A stretch of 64,000 nucleotides of DNA from Microbacterium esteraromaticum. Lineage in GTDB: Bacteria; Actinomycetota; Actinomycetes; Actinomycetales; Microbacteriaceae. The position numbers were made by a program, and so were the translations under genes. Each line of letters begins with the position of its first letter. The stretch's first letter is position 1. This document shows, one piece after another, positions 7,102 to 16,927 of this stretch. Location: assembly GCF_016907315.1 (NCBI RefSeq), contig NZ_JAFBBS010000001.1, positions 3,038,001 to 3,102,000 on the forward strand. Reading direction: 5' to 3'. The notes under the pieces were generated by a model. It ran no database searches. It was given only the letters and a program-made list of their open reading frames with translations, and was not told the DNA's origin.

Positions 7102-9156
7102 ATGTCCCTGACCGAACCCACCCGACGCAGCCTGCCGATGGCCGACCATGTGCGCGGCAAGCGCTCGGCGGTCACCTGTCAGCTCAAGTGCGCCAACGCC
7201 TGCCTCGGGGCCGAGTGCAACACCTCGGCCAACGAGGACTTCCGCTCCATCGCTTCGGCCGTCTTCTCACGCCGTGCGCTGTTCGGCCTCGGTGCCGCCG
7301 CGGCGGTCGCCGTCGCGGTGGGCGTCGGGCGGACCACCCCAGTCTCCTCGCCGACGGCGGCCGGACCGACCGGTGCCGGTGCGGCGTTCGCCCGCCCCGG
7401 CCGCGCCGGACTCGCGTTCAATGCCATCCCGCCTGTGCCTGCGGACGTCGACGCCTTCACGGTGCCCTCCGGTTACACGTGGAAGCCCATCATCCGCTGG
7501 GGCGACCCGCTCTTCTCTCGCACGCCCGCATTCGACATCCGGAATCAGACGCCGAAAGCTCAGGCGGAGCAGTTCGGCTACAACAGCGACTACCTCGACA
7601 TCGTCGCGGATCCGAGCGGCAAGACCGGAGTGCTCGTCAACAACCACGAGTACGTCAACCCGAACCTCATGTTCCCGGCGACGACCGATGCAGCGGAGCT
7701 GCGCCGCAGGGGTGACATCTACAAGGCCGCGCAGGGCATGTCGGTCGTCGAGATCCGCCGCCGCAAGGTCGGCGAGCCCTGGGAGTACGTCGTCGACGGC
7801 CGTCGCAACCGACGGCTCACGGTCGAGACGGTCTTCGAGCTCACGGGTCCTGCAGCAGGATCGGACCTGGTCAAGACCGCGGCGGATCCGGAGGGTCGCT
7901 GGGTGCACGGCACCCTCGGAAACTGCGCGGGCGGCACCACGCCGTGGGGGACCATCCTCTCCGGCGAGGAGAACTTCAACGGCTACTTCGCCTGGGCTGC
8001 CGACACACCTCAGCAGAAGCGGTACAGCAGCTCAGCCACGACCAGCACCTCGACGGGGTGGGAGGCCTACGACCCGCGCTTCGACGCGCACTCGCCCGAA
8101 TACGTCAACGAACCCAACCGCTTCGGATACATCGTCGAGGTCGACCCCCAGGATCCGACGTCGACTCCGCGCAAGCACACCGCCATGGGCCGGTTCAAGC
8201 ACGAGGGCGCCAACGTGCACGTCGCGGAGGACGGCCGTGTTGTCGCCTACATGGGCGATGACGAGCGCAACGACTACCTCTACAAGTTCGTGTCGAAGAA
8301 CCGCATCTCGGGCTCGCGCAAGAAGAACCTCACTCTGCTCAGCGAGGGCGACCTGTACGTCGCCAAGTTCCGCGGCAACTCCCCGGCGGCGGAGATCACG
8401 GGCACCGGCTCACTGCCGGCAGACGGTGCGTTCGACGGGTCGGGCGAGTGGCTCCCCCTGACGCAGCGTGGCGAGAGTGTCGTCCCGGGGTTCACCACCG
8501 AAGAGGTTCTGGTCTACACGCGTCTCGCCGCCGACGCGGTCGGTGCGACGAAGATGGACCGGCCCGAGGACGTCGAGCCGAACCCCGTCACCGGCAAGGT
8601 GTACGTCGCCCTCACCAACAACTCCCGCCGCACCGCCGTCGACGAGGCGAACCCCGTGACGGGCAATCGGTACGGACACGTGCTCGAGCTCACCGAGACC
8701 GAGGGTCAGGCCGGCCGCCGGTTCGGGTGGAGCGTGCTGCTGCTCTGCGGCGACCCGAGCACGTTCGAGAACGCCTACTTCGCGGGATTCCCGAAGGAGC
8801 TGGTCTCGCCGATCTCGTGCCCGGACAACGTCGCGTTCGATTCGAAGGGCGACCTGTGGATCTCGACCGACGGCGCGCCGAGCACGATCGGCTATGGCGA
8901 CGGACTCTTCAAGGTGCCGCTGACCGGCTCCGAGCGCGGACACGTGCAGCAGTTCCTGTCGGTTCCCCGCGACGCCGAGACCTGCGGGCCGGTCATCCAC
9001 GACCAGGAGGGCCTCGTGTTCGTCGCGGTGCAGCACCCGGGCGAGGACGGCAGCTTCGAGCAGCCGCGCTCGCTGTTCCCCGACTACGGATCGAGCGCTC
9101 CTGGCGACGTCGCCGACGCACCGCGACCGTCGGTCGTGCAGGTGCACCGGATCTGA
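7102..9156 (+). CDS. phoX: PhoX family phosphatase (DUF839), Tat-exported
   Basis: This 684-residue protein belongs to the PhoX/DUF839 family, secreted Ca2+-dependent alkaline phosphatases with a Fe-Ca cofactor. A twin-arginine signal, SRRALFGLG (56-64) followed by an Ala/Val-rich hydrophobic stretch, implies export as a folded protein. The signal is preceded by a ~55-residue cytosolic leader with four cysteines (C26, C30, C34, C39) seen in actinobacterial PhoX. The beta-propeller body contains the repeated NNHEY, GEENFNGYF and DNVAFDSKGDLWISTDG blocks. A GAGGAGG Shine-Dalgarno precedes ATG 7102. A possible PHO box upstream suggests induction on phosphate limitation. A strong terminator follows. 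Confidence 0.9.
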   Translation: MSLTEPTRRSLPMADHVRGKRSAVTCQLKCANACLGAECNTSANEDFRSIASAVFSRRALFGLGAAAAVAVAVGVGRTTPVSSPTAAGPTGAGAAFARPGRAGLAFNAIPPVPADVDAFTVPSGYTWKPIIRWGDPLFSRTPAFDIRNQTPKAQAEQFGYNSDYLDIVADPSGKTGVLVNNHEYVNPNLMFPATTDAAELRRRGDIYKAAQGMSVVEIRRRKVGEPWEYVVDGRRNRRLTVETVFELTGPAAGSDLVKTAADPEGRWVHGTLGNCAGGTTPWGTILSGEENFNGYFAWAADTPQQKRYSSSATTSTSTGWEAYDPRFDAHSPEYVNEPNRFGYIVEVDPQDPTSTPRKHTAMGRFKHEGANVHVAEDGRVVAYMGDDERNDYLYKFVSKNRISGSRKKNLTLLSEGDLYVAKFRGNSPAAEITGTGSLPADGAFDGSGEWLPLTQRGESVVPGFTTEEVLVYTRLAADAVGATKMDRPEDVEPNPVTGKVYVALTNNSRRTAVDEANPVTGNRYGHVLELTETEGQAGRRFGWSVLLLCGDPSTFENAYFAGFPKELVSPISCPDNVAFDSKGDLWISTDGAPSTIGYGDGLFKVPLTGSERGHVQQFLSVPRDAETCGPVIHDQEGLVFVAVQHPGEDGSFEQPRSLFPDYGSSAPGDVADAPRPSVVQVHRI

Positions 9157-9164
9157 TTCCGCCA

Positions 9165-9205
9165 ACGAGACCCGGCCCGGGCGAGAGCGCCGGGCCGGGT
9201 CTCGT
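9165..9205 (+). terminator. Intrinsic terminator after phoX
   Basis: ACGAGACCCGGCCCGG (9165-9180) and its exact complement at 9190-9205 form a 16-base-pair GC-rich stem with a nine-base loop. No long T-run follows, as is usual in high-GC actinobacteria. Confidence 0.8.
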
Positions 9206-9243
9206 GCTCGCCCCCGAGTAGCGCGTCATCTCGAGGTTTCGGC

Positions 9244-9280
9244 TATTCTGGTCTGATGCCCGCGGAGCACTCTTCCGCGG
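9244..9280 (+). promoter_or_regulatory. nusA promoter and leader hairpin
   Basis: TATTCT at 9244-9249 is a good -10 box. The leader of about 50 bases contains a small hairpin, CCGCGGA (9260-9266) with TCCGCGG (9274-9280), and a GAGGAG Shine-Dalgarno just before ATG 9307. The nusA group therefore seems to have its own promoter right here. Confidence 0.55.
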
Positions 9281-9306
9281 AGAGAGCTGAATAGAGGAGA
9301 CCGCTG

Positions 9307-10290
9307 ATGGACATCGAACTCGGACTGCTGCGCGGAATCGAGAAGGAGAAGGCGATCCCCTTCGACGAGCTCGTGTCGATCATCGAGCAGGCGATCCTCA
9401 CCGCATACGGCAAGCACGTGTCTGAAGACGGTGCGGTTCCCGCCGGCGTGCGCGTCGAACTCGATCGCAAGACCGGTCACGTCGCCGTGCTGCAGCCTGT
9501 CACCGACGAGGACGGCGCGGTCATCGGCGAGGAGGAGGCGACTCCCGAGGACTTCGGCCGCATCGCCGCCTACGCAGCCAAGCAGGTCATCAGCCAGCGT
9601 CTGCGCGACATCGCGGACGACGCCGTGCTCGGAGAATTCCGCGGCAAGGAGGGCGACATCGTCGCCGGCGTCATCCAGCAGGGTCCCAACCCCCGCATGA
9701 TCCACGTCGACCTCGGCACCGTTGAGGCGATCCTTCCGCCCGAGGAGCAGGTGCCCGGCGAGGAGTACGCCCACGGTCGCCGGCTTCGCGTCTACGTCAC
9801 CAGCGTCGCCAAGGGCGCCAAGGGCCCGCAGATCACCGTCTCGCGCACCCACCCCGGTCTCGTCCGCAAGCTGTTCGCGCTCGAGGTGCCCGAGATCGCG
9901 GGCGGTCTCGTCGAGATCGTCTCACTCGCGCGCGAGGCAGGGCACCGCACGAAGATCGCCGTCAAGGCCAACGATCCGTCGGTCAACGCGAAGGGGTCGT
10001 GCATCGGTGAGATGGGCCGTCGCGTCCGCGCAGTGACCGAGGAACTCGCGGGGGAGAAGATCGACATCGTCGATCACCACCCCGACCTCGCGACCTTCGT
10101 CGCGCACGCTCTCTCTCCGGCCAAGGTCACCTCTGCGTTCGTGCTGGACGCGAACACGAAGGCCGTCCGCGCGCTGGTGCCCGACTATCAGCTGTCGCTC
10201 GCGATCGGCAAGGAGGGGCAGAACGCCCGTCTGGCCGCGAAGCTCACCGGCGCGAAGATCGACATCCAGCCCGACAGCGTGATGGAGTGA
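9307..10290 (+). CDS. nusA: Transcription termination/antitermination factor NusA
   Basis: This 327-residue protein binds RNA polymerase at the flap and the nascent RNA, affecting pausing, termination and antitermination. It has the N-terminal domain (about 1-110), an S1 domain (about 115-190, starting near [10 protein letters not shown]) and two KH domains (about 195-325) with the conserved VGACIG-like segment [12 protein letters not shown] and [17 protein letters not shown]. It lacks the C-terminal acidic repeats of E. coli NusA, which is normal in actinobacteria. It heads nusA-ylxR-infB-rbfA. The rimP gene that usually precedes nusA is not here: a terminator and phoX come instead. Confidence 0.96.
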   Translation: MDIELGLLRGIEKEKAIPFDELVSIIEQAILTAYGKHVSEDGAVPAGVRVELDRKTGHVAVLQPVTDEDGAVIGEEEATPEDFGRIAAYAAKQVISQRLRDIADDAVLGEFRGKEGDIVAGVIQQGPNPRMIHVDLGTVEAILPPEEQVPGEEYAHGRRLRVYVTSVAKGAKGPQITVSRTHPGLVRKLFALEVPEIAGGLVEIVSLAREAGHRTKIAVKANDPSVNAKGSCIGEMGRRVRAVTEELAGEKIDIVDHHPDLATFVAHALSPAKVTSAFVLDANTKAVRALVPDYQLSLAIGKEGQNARLAAKLTGAKIDIQPDSVME

Positions 10291-10350
10291 CGCACCGCGG
10301 CCTGTCCGCCCGCGGTGCGGCGGGCATCGGTCTGCGTGGCGAGGTGTAAG

Positions 10351-10623
10351 ATGGACCCTGTACGAACGTGCGTAGGTTGCCGCGGTCGTGCCTCTCGAAC
10401 CGCCCTGATCAGGGTGGTCGTGCAGAACGACCGGCTCGTCATCGACGAGCGGGCAGCTCTGCCAGGGAGGGGCGCGTGGCTGCATCCCTCGCCCGAGTGC
10501 CTCGACACCGCCCTGCGGCGACGGGCCTTCGCACGAGCACTCCGCGTGCCGCCGTCCATCGGTTTTCCCGATGCGGAGGACGCGCAGACCATCCAACGGC
10601 ACTTCCACCGGAACAAAGGCTGA
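10351..10623 (+). CDS. YlxR family protein (DUF448)
   Basis: This 90-residue protein has the YlxR signature near the N-terminus, RTCVGCRGRASRTALIRVV, and a later GRGAWLHPSPECL block. YlxR is a small RNA-/nucleoid-associated protein encoded between nusA and infB in many Gram-positive bacteria; in Bacillus it has been reported to affect transcription of many genes. The ATG at 10351 gives the canonical MDPVRTCVGC start. GAGGTG lies just upstream. It is followed after 94 bases by infB. Confidence 0.9.
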   Translation: MDPVRTCVGCRGRASRTALIRVVVQNDRLVIDERAALPGRGAWLHPSPECLDTALRRRAFARALRVPPSIGFPDAEDAQTIQRHFHRNKG

Positions 10624-10717
10624 ACGGCTATGGAAACAAAGTGAACGGCTCGAAATGAGACCCGTCCGCGACTAGTGGTCTGCCCTGCCTGGGCGGACCG
10701 ACCCAGACAGGAGAATT

Positions 10718-13498
10718 GTGGCTGCCAAACCACGTGTGCACGAGATCGCCGCTGAACTCGGCGTCGACAGCAAGTTCGCGCTCGCGAAGCTCAAGGAGCT
10801 CGGCGAGTTCGTGAAGAGCCCGTCTTCGACGGTGGAGCCCCCGGTGGCGCGCAAGCTGCGCGCCGCGATCGAGGCCGACCCGAACGCGAAGCCGGCTGAG
10901 AAGACCGAGGCGAAGCCGGCATCCAAGCCCGCCGCCTCGTCCAAGGCCCCGACGCCTGGCCCGAAGCCCGGCCCGGTCAAGAAGGCGGCTCCCGCCGAGG
11001 CGCCTGCGGCCGCGGAGGCCTCTGCTGCGCCTGCGGCTCCCGCCGAGTCCGCGCCGAAGTCCGGCGCGCCCACTCCCGGCCCCGCAAAGCCCGCGGCTCC
11101 CAAGCCCGGCGGCAGCGCACCGGCTGAGAGCACCCCGAAGCCCGGCGGTGCCCCGAAGCCCGGCGCTCCGCGTCCCGGCAACAACCCGTTCTCTTCCGCG
11201 CAGGGCATGGGACAGCGTCCCGCAGGCCCACGTCCTGGCAACAACCCCTTCGCCTCGGCGCAGGGCATGGGGCAGCGTCCGACGCCGGGCAACATCCCGC
11301 GTCCGCAGGCTCCCCGTCCCGGTTCGCCCCGCGTCGGCGCTCCGCGCCCCGGTCGCCCCGGCGGCGCCGGAGCACGAGGCGGCCAGGGCGGTCGTCCCGG
11401 TGCACCCTTCCAGCAGCGTCCCGGCGGCCCCGGCCGTCCCGGTGGTGCAGGTGCAGGTGCCGGTGCCGGTGGTGGCTTCCAGCGTCCTGGTGGTGGCTTC
11501 GCCGGTCGTCCCGGTGGTGGCGGCGGTCGCGGCCGCGGTCCCGGCGGTGGTACCGCCGGCGCGTTCGGCAAGGGCGGCGGCAAGAGCAAGCAGCGCAAGT
11601 CGCGTCGGGCGAAGCGTCAAGAGTTCGAGATGCGGTCGGCGCCGGTCGTCGGCGGCGTCAACGTCTCCAAGGGCAATGGCGAGATCATCCGTCTGCGTCG
11701 TGGTGCCTCAATCGCCGACTTCGCCGACAAGCTCGAGGCCCTGAACGGCTACACCGTGCAGCCCGGCACCCTGGTCACGATCCTCTTCAACCTCGGCGAG
11801 ATGGCCACGGCCACCGAGTCGCTCGACGAGGCGACCTTCGAGGTGCTCGGTGCCGAGCTCGGCTACAAGATCCAGATGGTCTCGCCCGAGGACGAGGACA
11901 AGGAGCTCCTCGAGGGCTTCGGTCTCGACCTCGAGGCCGAGCTCGAGGCTGAGAGCGACGAGGATCTCGAGATCCGCCCGCCCGTCGTCACCGTCATGGG
12001 CCACGTCGACCACGGTAAGACGCGCCTGCTCGATGCGATCCGTCAGTCGAACGTCATCGAGGGTGAGGCCGGCGGCATCACCCAGCACATCGGTGCGTAC
12101 CAGATCTGGACCGAGCACGACGGTATCGACCGTGCGGTGACGTTCATCGACACCCCGGGCCACGAGGCGTTCACCGCCATGCGTGCTCGCGGTGCGCAGG
12201 TCACCGACATCGCGATCCTGGTGGTCGCCGCCGACGACGGCATCATGCCGCAGACGGTGGAGGCGCTGAACCACGCGCAGGCGGCCGGTGTGCCGATCGT
12301 CGTCGCGGTCAACAAGGTCGACAAGCCCGAGGCCAATCCGGCCAAGGTCCGTCAGCAGCTGACCGAGTACGGTCTGGTCGCCGAGGAGTATGGCGGAGAC
12401 GTCATGTTCGTCGACGTGTCGGCCCGCAACGGCACCGGCATCCAGGAGCTCGTCGACGCCGTCCTCCTGACGGCAGACGCAGGTCTCGACCTCACGGCCA
12501 ACCCGAACAAGGCAGCCCGTGGCGTCGCCATCGAGGCGAAGCTCGACAAGGGCCGCGGTTCGGTCGCCACCGTGCTGATCCAGTCGGGAACGCTGCGCGT
12601 CGGTGACGCGATCGTCGCCGGCACTGCGTACGGCCGCGTCCGCGCCATGCTCGACGAGAACGGTGAAGCCGTCGCCGAGGCAGCGCCCTCGCGTCCGGTG
12701 CAGGTGCAGGGTCTGAACTCGGTGCCGCGCGCCGGTGACGTGTTCATCGTCACCGACGAGGACCGCATGGCTCGCCAGATCGCCGAGAAGCGCGAGGCCG
12801 TCGAGCGCAACGCCCTGCTGGCCAAGGCCCGCAAGCGCATCTCGCTCGAGGACTTCACCCGCGCTCTCGAAGAGGGCAAGGTCGAGACGCTCAACCTCAT
12901 CATCAAGGGTGACGTGTCGGGTGCCGTCGAGGCGCTCGAGGAGTCGCTGCTCAAGATCGAGGTCGATGACTCGGTGCAGCTGCGCATCATCCACCGCGGT
13001 GTCGGTGCGATCACCGAGTCGGATGTGAACCTGGCGACGATCGACAACGCGATCATCGTGGGCTTCAACGTCCGTCCCGACACGAAGGCGCGCGAGGCGG
13101 CTGCCCGCGAAGGCGTCGACGTGCGGTTCTACTCGGTCATCTACTCGGCGATCGACGAGATCGAGAACTCGCTCAAGGGCCTTCTCAAGCCCGAGTTCGA
13201 AGAGGTCCAGTCGGGCGTGGCAGAGATCCGCGAGGTGTTCCGCTCTTCGAAGTTCGGCAACATCGCCGGTGTCATCGTCCGCTCGGGAACGATCACGCGC
13301 AACGCCAAGGCACGCGTCATCCGCGACGGCGTGGTCATCGCCGATGGCTTGGCCATCGAGTCGCTGCGCCGCTTCAAGGACGACGTCACCGAGGTGCGCA
13401 CCGACTACGAAGCCGGTATCGGCCTCGGTAAGTACAACGACATCCAGATCGGCGACGAGATCGAGACGACCGAGCTCGTCGAGAAGCCTCGCGGCTGA
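10718..13498 (+). CDS. infB: Translation initiation factor IF-2
   Basis: This 926-residue GTPase places fMet-tRNA on the 30S subunit and promotes subunit joining. The N-terminal helical domain (1-50) is followed by about 240 low-complexity residues rich in Pro, Ala, Gly and Lys that include two copies of RPGNNPF(S/A)SAQGMGQRP. The G domain has GHVDHGKT (428-435), DTPGH (478-482) and NKVD (532-535), followed by domains II, III and IV. Length and order are typical of actinobacterial IF-2. The start is GTG with GACAGGAG upstream. A 26-base perfect palindrome follows the stop. Confidence 0.97.
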   Translation: MAAKPRVHEIAAELGVDSKFALAKLKELGEFVKSPSSTVEPPVARKLRAAIEADPNAKPAEKTEAKPASKPAASSKAPTPGPKPGPVKKAAPAEAPAAAEASAAPAAPAESAPKSGAPTPGPAKPAAPKPGGSAPAESTPKPGGAPKPGAPRPGNNPFSSAQGMGQRPAGPRPGNNPFASAQGMGQRPTPGNIPRPQAPRPGSPRVGAPRPGRPGGAGARGGQGGRPGAPFQQRPGGPGRPGGAGAGAGAGGGFQRPGGGFAGRPGGGGGRGRGPGGGTAGAFGKGGGKSKQRKSRRAKRQEFEMRSAPVVGGVNVSKGNGEIIRLRRGASIADFADKLEALNGYTVQPGTLVTILFNLGEMATATESLDEATFEVLGAELGYKIQMVSPEDEDKELLEGFGLDLEAELEAESDEDLEIRPPVVTVMGHVDHGKTRLLDAIRQSNVIEGEAGGITQHIGAYQIWTEHDGIDRAVTFIDTPGHEAFTAMRARGAQVTDIAILVVAADDGIMPQTVEALNHAQAAGVPIVVAVNKVDKPEANPAKVRQQLTEYGLVAEEYGGDVMFVDVSARNGTGIQELVDAVLLTADAGLDLTANPNKAARGVAIEAKLDKGRGSVATVLIQSGTLRVGDAIVAGTAYGRVRAMLDENGEAVAEAAPSRPVQVQGLNSVPRAGDVFIVTDEDRMARQIAEKREAVERNALLAKARKRISLEDFTRALEEGKVETLNLIIKGDVSGAVEALEESLLKIEVDDSVQLRIIHRGVGAITESDVNLATIDNAIIVGFNVRPDTKAREAAAREGVDVRFYSVIYSAIDEIENSLKGLLKPEFEEVQSGVAEIREVFRSSKFGNIAGVIVRSGTITRNAKARVIRDGVVIADGLAIESLRRFKDDVTEVRTDYEAGIGLGKYNDIQIGDEIETTELVEKPRG

Positions 13499-13512
13499 TC
13501 ACAGCGATACGG

Positions 13513-13538
13513 TGAGGGGCGCCCGCGGGCGCCCCTCA
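13513..13538. terminator. 26-base perfect palindrome between infB and rbfA
   Basis: TGAGGGGCGCCCG and its exact complement meet without a spacer. The RNA would form a very stable GC hairpin. There is no T-run, and rbfA starts only 24 bases later, so it may attenuate or process the transcript rather than end it. Confidence 0.5.
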
Positions 13539-13561
13539 TCTGTCCCCAGAAGGAAGAGAAC

Positions 13562-13990
13562 ATGGCTGGAGAACGACAGGCACGACTCGCGGACCGCATC
13601 CGCGTCATCCTCGCCGAACGTCTCGAGAAGGGTCTGCGCGACCCTCGTCTCGGGTTCGTGACCATCACGGAGGTGCGCGTCTCGGGCGATCTGCAGCACG
13701 CCACCGTCTTCTACACCGTGCTCGGCACCGATGAGGAGCGCGTCGCCAGCGGCGCAGCGCTCACCTCCGCGACCGGGCTGCTGCGCAAGGAAGTCGGTCG
13801 TCAGCTCAACGTGCGGCTGGTGCCGACCCTCGAGTTCATCCCCGACGCCCTGCCCGAGAGCGCAGGACACATCGCCGACCTGCTCCGCGAGGCGCGGGAA
13901 CGTGACGCCGAGGTCGCCAAGCTGGCCTCTTCGGCCACGCACGCGGGCGAAGCCGATCCCTACCGTCGCGACGACGAGGACGAGGACTGA
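13562..13990 (+). CDS. rbfA: 30S ribosome-binding factor A
   Basis: This 142-residue KH-fold protein assists late maturation of 16S rRNA in the 30S subunit. The N-terminal MAGERQARLADRIRVILAERLEKGLRDPRLGFVTITEVRVS region and the R(Q/H)LNVRLVPTLEFIPD segment are diagnostic. The C-terminus is an acidic, disordered tail (YRRDDEDED). An AGAAGGAAGAG Shine-Dalgarno precedes ATG 13562. It follows infB in the expected order and is convergent with mutY. Confidence 0.95.
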   Translation: MAGERQARLADRIRVILAERLEKGLRDPRLGFVTITEVRVSGDLQHATVFYTVLGTDEERVASGAALTSATGLLRKEVGRQLNVRLVPTLEFIPDALPESAGHIADLLREARERDAEVAKLASSATHAGEADPYRRDDEDED

Positions 13991-14008
13991 CCCGATCTGC
14001 TCCCGCGC

Positions 14009-14914
14009 TCAGCGGGGGAGCAGCAGCACGCCCCCAGCCGCCTCGATGAGGCCGTCGACGATGAGCGAGTCGATCGCCCGATCGCGCTGTGCGGCATCCG
14101 GCCAGTCGGCGACGACCTCGGCAGCCGGGATCGTGTGACCGGGCGCCTCGCGCAGGCTGCGCAGCACAGCGCCCCGCGCCTGTCGATCGGAGCCTTCGAA
14201 GCGTGCCTGCCGGCGACGTGTGTCGCCTGTGTCGGGTCGGCCGGCGGCCAACCAGGCGCAAGCGGAAGCGAGAGGACAGGCGTCGCACCGCGGCGTGCGC
14301 GCCGTGCAGATGACCGCGCCGAGTTCCATCATCGCGGCGTTGAAGACCGCTGATTCCGCCACGGGATCCGGTAACAGCTCGCTCATGCGGGTCAGGTCGT
14401 GCTTGGCGGGCGGGCCCGGCTGCGAGCGGCCGTCGACCGCACGGGCGATCACACGGCGGGTGTTCGTGTCGACGACGGGGTGCCTGTCGCCGTAGTGAAA
14501 GACAGCGACGGCGCGCGCGGTGTACTCGCCGATACCCGAGAGGGCGAGGAGCGCAGGCACATCCCGCGGGACGATCCCGCCGTGCCGCTCGACGATCTCG
14601 ATCGCCGCGCGATGCAGCCACAGCGCGCGTCTCGGGTAGCCGAGGTTCGCCCACTGGTGCACCACTTCTGCCGGTGTCGCCCGAGCCATGGCCGCCGGTG
14701 TCGGCCATCGGTGCAGCCAGGCCTCGAGGTGGGGGATGACCCTGTTCACGGGCGTCTGCTGCAGCATGAACTCGCTGACCAGGGTTCCCCAGGCGCCATA
14801 GCGGACGGAGAACTCGGCGCGTCGCCAGGGAAGATCGCGCGCTGACCCGGCGTACCATTCCACCAGGGTTCGACGCCACTCTGCTGCGGGGGACATCGGC
14901 GGGGGCGTCGGCAC
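14009..14914 (-). CDS. mutY: A/G-specific adenine glycosylase MutY
   Basis: This 301-residue protein removes adenine mispaired with 8-oxoguanine. SEFMLQQT holds the catalytic Glu48, LLALSGIGEYTA is the helix-hairpin-helix, Asp149 in VVDTNTRRV is the second catalytic residue, and Cys203, 210, 213 and 219 (C-x6-C-x2-C-x5-C) bind the [4Fe-4S] cluster. The NUDIX-like 8-oxoG recognition domain of long MutY proteins is absent and a short winged-helix-like tail takes its place, common in actinobacteria. Two adjacent GTG codons can start it; the second (14914) lies six bases after TAGGCT, so I prefer it over 14917. Confidence 0.92.
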   Translation of the reverse strand: MPTPPPMSPAAEWRRTLVEWYAGSARDLPWRRAEFSVRYGAWGTLVSEFMLQQTPVNRVIPHLEAWLHRWPTPAAMARATPAEVVHQWANLGYPRRALWLHRAAIEIVERHGGIVPRDVPALLALSGIGEYTARAVAVFHYGDRHPVVDTNTRRVIARAVDGRSQPGPPAKHDLTRMSELLPDPVAESAVFNAAMMELGAVICTARTPRCDACPLASACAWLAAGRPDTGDTRRRQARFEGSDRQARGAVLRSLREAPGHTIPAAEVVADWPDAAQRDRAIDSLIVDGLIEAAGGVLLLPR

Positions 14915-14951
14915 CACGCCAGCCTATTCGGCTGTTACGGAGGGTGAGCAC

Positions 14952-15605
14952 ATGACCAGCACGACGACGCGCAACATCCTGCTTCTGGGAGCGGTGGTGA
15001 TGACGACCGCGCTCGGCGGCTGTGCGTCCACGTCAGACCCGGCCGGGTCCGCAACCCCGACCGACCCGCCGGTGACATCGAGCGCGTCGCCGTCGCCGTC
15101 CACGTCGCCTTCGGATGAGCCCACGCTCGACCTGAACGATCCCGCATCCTGGATCGTCACGGAGAGCTCGATCGGGCCGGTGCAGCTCGGAGAGCCCTTC
15201 TCGCAGGCGCGAGAGGCGGTGCCGACCTGGACGGTCGACGAGACCTGCTCCTGGGCCGCTTTCTGGAACGCGCCCGACCACTCGCTGACGGCGTACTTCG
15301 TGCACGACAGCGCGGAGCAGGACGGCGAGGTCACCACTATCGACGTCGCGGCCCTCGTGCCGCTCGCGCCATCGGACGGCCCTCGCACGTCAGACGTCCT
15401 CGGCTTCGGATCGACTCGCGCAGAGGTGCTGGCCGCGCATCCGGATGCCGAGGAGCAGACCTCGACCATCGGCGAAGCGAAGATGCTGCGAGTGGACGGT
15501 GCCGGCGCAGGCTCGCTGTTCTTCACCTTCGCCGAGGACCGCGACGCGGTGAGCGCCATAACGCTCACCGTTCTGGACGAACCGCCGTACGAGGTCTGCG
15601 GGTGA
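14952..15605 (+). CDS. Putative lipoprotein
   Basis: This 217-residue protein starts with a lipoprotein signal: ILLLGAVVMTTALGGC with the lipidated cysteine at 24. A Ser/Thr/Pro-rich linker of about 35 residues leads to a globular domain with two further cysteine-containing blocks. I do not recognise the family. The gene is divergent from mutY with only 37 bases between starts, so the two promoters overlap. GGAGGGTGAG before the ATG is a strong ribosome binding site. Expected location is the outer face of the membrane. Confidence 0.8.
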   Translation: MTSTTTRNILLLGAVVMTTALGGCASTSDPAGSATPTDPPVTSSASPSPSTSPSDEPTLDLNDPASWIVTESSIGPVQLGEPFSQAREAVPTWTVDETCSWAAFWNAPDHSLTAYFVHDSAEQDGEVTTIDVAALVPLAPSDGPRTSDVLGFGSTRAEVLAAHPDAEEQTSTIGEAKMLRVDGAGAGSLFFTFAEDRDAVSAITLTVLDEPPYEVCG

Positions 15606-15624
15606 CACGCTCTACGCTGGAGGG

Positions 15625-16518
15625 ATGGTCTCACCCGGCATCCTGCTCGTCGACAAGCCCGGCGGGCTGACCAGCCACGACATCGTCGCCCGCACTAGAC
15701 GCGCCTTCGGCACGCGCAGAGTAGGGCACGCGGGCACTCTCGACCCGATGGCGACGGGCCTCCTGGTGATCGGCATCGAAGGCGCGACCCGGTTGCTGAC
15801 GTACATCGTCGGCGCCGACAAGACCTACACCGCGACGATCCGCCTCGGTGCCGGCACCACGACCGACGATGCCGAGGGCGAGACCATCGAGACGGCTCAG
15901 CCGGCAGCCCTCGAGGCGGCGACCGATGACCGCATCGGCGCGGGTATCGTCGCGCTCACCGGTGCGATCTCGCAGGTGCCCAGCTCAGTGTCGGCCATCA
16001 AGGTGGACGGCCGACGCGCCTACGACCGGGTGCGCGCCGGTGAGGAGGTCGAGCTCGCCGCCAGACAGGTGACCGTCTCGCGCTTCGACGTGCTCGAGAC
16101 CCGACGCGACCAGGACGTCATCGACCTCGACGTCGTGGTCGACTGCTCGTCGGGAACCTACATCCGCGCCCTCGCCCGTGACCTCGGCGCGGCACTCGGC
16201 GTCGGCGGTCACCTGACCGCGCTGCGGCGTACCCGTGTGGGCGGATTCGACATAGGCGGCGCCGTGACCCTCGATCAGCTCGACGGAGCTCCGATGCTCA
16301 CTCCCGCCGCCGCAGCCGCCCGAACCATGCCCGTGCTCGACGTCACGGCGGACGAGGCCCGCGACCTCCGGCACGGCAAGCGTCTGAGCGGGCAGGCGGA
16401 CCGCCTGGAGGCATCCGAAGTCGCGGCGATCGACCCCGACGGCGTGCTGGTCGGCGTCGTGGAGGCGCGAGGCAGAGACATCAAGAGCGCAATGAACATG
16501 CCGGAGGCGCAGCGATGA
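15625..16518 (+). CDS. truB: tRNA pseudouridine(55) synthase TruB
   Basis: This 297-residue enzyme makes pseudouridine 55 in the T-loop of tRNAs. The catalytic aspartate is D40 in GHAGTLDPMATG; KTYTATIRLG and the SSGTYIRALARDLG block (motif III) are intact, and the C-terminal PUA-like domain is the short actinobacterial one. TACGCT (15613-15618) followed by six bases and ATG fits a leaderless start, although GGAGGG is also in the spacer. The stop overlaps the next gene's ATG by four bases, so truB heads a small operon that leads to ribF. Confidence 0.95.
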   Translation: MVSPGILLVDKPGGLTSHDIVARTRRAFGTRRVGHAGTLDPMATGLLVIGIEGATRLLTYIVGADKTYTATIRLGAGTTTDDAEGETIETAQPAALEAATDDRIGAGIVALTGAISQVPSSVSAIKVDGRRAYDRVRAGEEVELAARQVTVSRFDVLETRRDQDVIDLDVVVDCSSGTYIRALARDLGAALGVGGHLTALRRTRVGGFDIGGAVTLDQLDGAPMLTPAAAAARTMPVLDVTADEARDLRHGKRLSGQADRLEASEVAAIDPDGVLVGVVEARGRDIKSAMNMPEAQR

Positions 16519-16883
16519 TCCTGTGGTTCACGATCACTCAGATCGCCGTGGCGTGCGCGGCAGGACTCTTCTGCGTGGTCGCCGGCCTCGCGGGCCGGCG
16601 GCCGAGCGACTGGACCGTCGGCAGCCTGCTGCTGGTCGAGCTGCTGCTCATCGCCCAGGTGGTCGTGGCGATCATCGCCCCGCTCGCCGGCAACCCGCCC
16701 ACCGGCGATCTGCTCGAGTTCTGGGTGTACCTGGTCTCGGCCGTGCTGCTGCCCATCGGCGGCACAGCCTGGGCGCTGCTGGATCGCACGAGGTGGAGCA
16801 CGGTCATCCTGGGCGTGATCGGACTGTCGCTGGCGATCATGCTGTGGCGCATGCAGGCCATCTGGACGCTGCAGGTCGCGTGA
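16515..16883 (+). CDS. Small four-helix membrane protein
   Basis: This 122-residue protein overlaps the truB stop (ATGA). It has four predicted membrane helices (about 4-26, 35-58, 66-90 and 95-113) and almost no soluble part. I do not recognise a functional family; it resembles the small uncharacterised membrane proteins that accompany another such protein in actinobacteria. Its position between truB and ribF and the coupling to truB are the only context. Confidence 0.75.
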   Translation: MILWFTITQIAVACAAGLFCVVAGLAGRRPSDWTVGSLLLVELLLIAQVVVAIIAPLAGNPPTGDLLEFWVYLVSAVLLPIGGTAWALLDRTRWSTVILGVIGLSLAIMLWRMQAIWTLQVA

Positions 16884-16927
16884 GGCCGCCGGCCGACCGT
16901 GTCGTCGCGCGTAAGATGGACGACGCA

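Noticed and set aside
13999..14023. Terminator between rbfA and mutY
   Set aside because: TGCTCCCGC and GGGGGAGCA pair only imperfectly and overlap the mutY coding end, so the hairpin is weak evidence.
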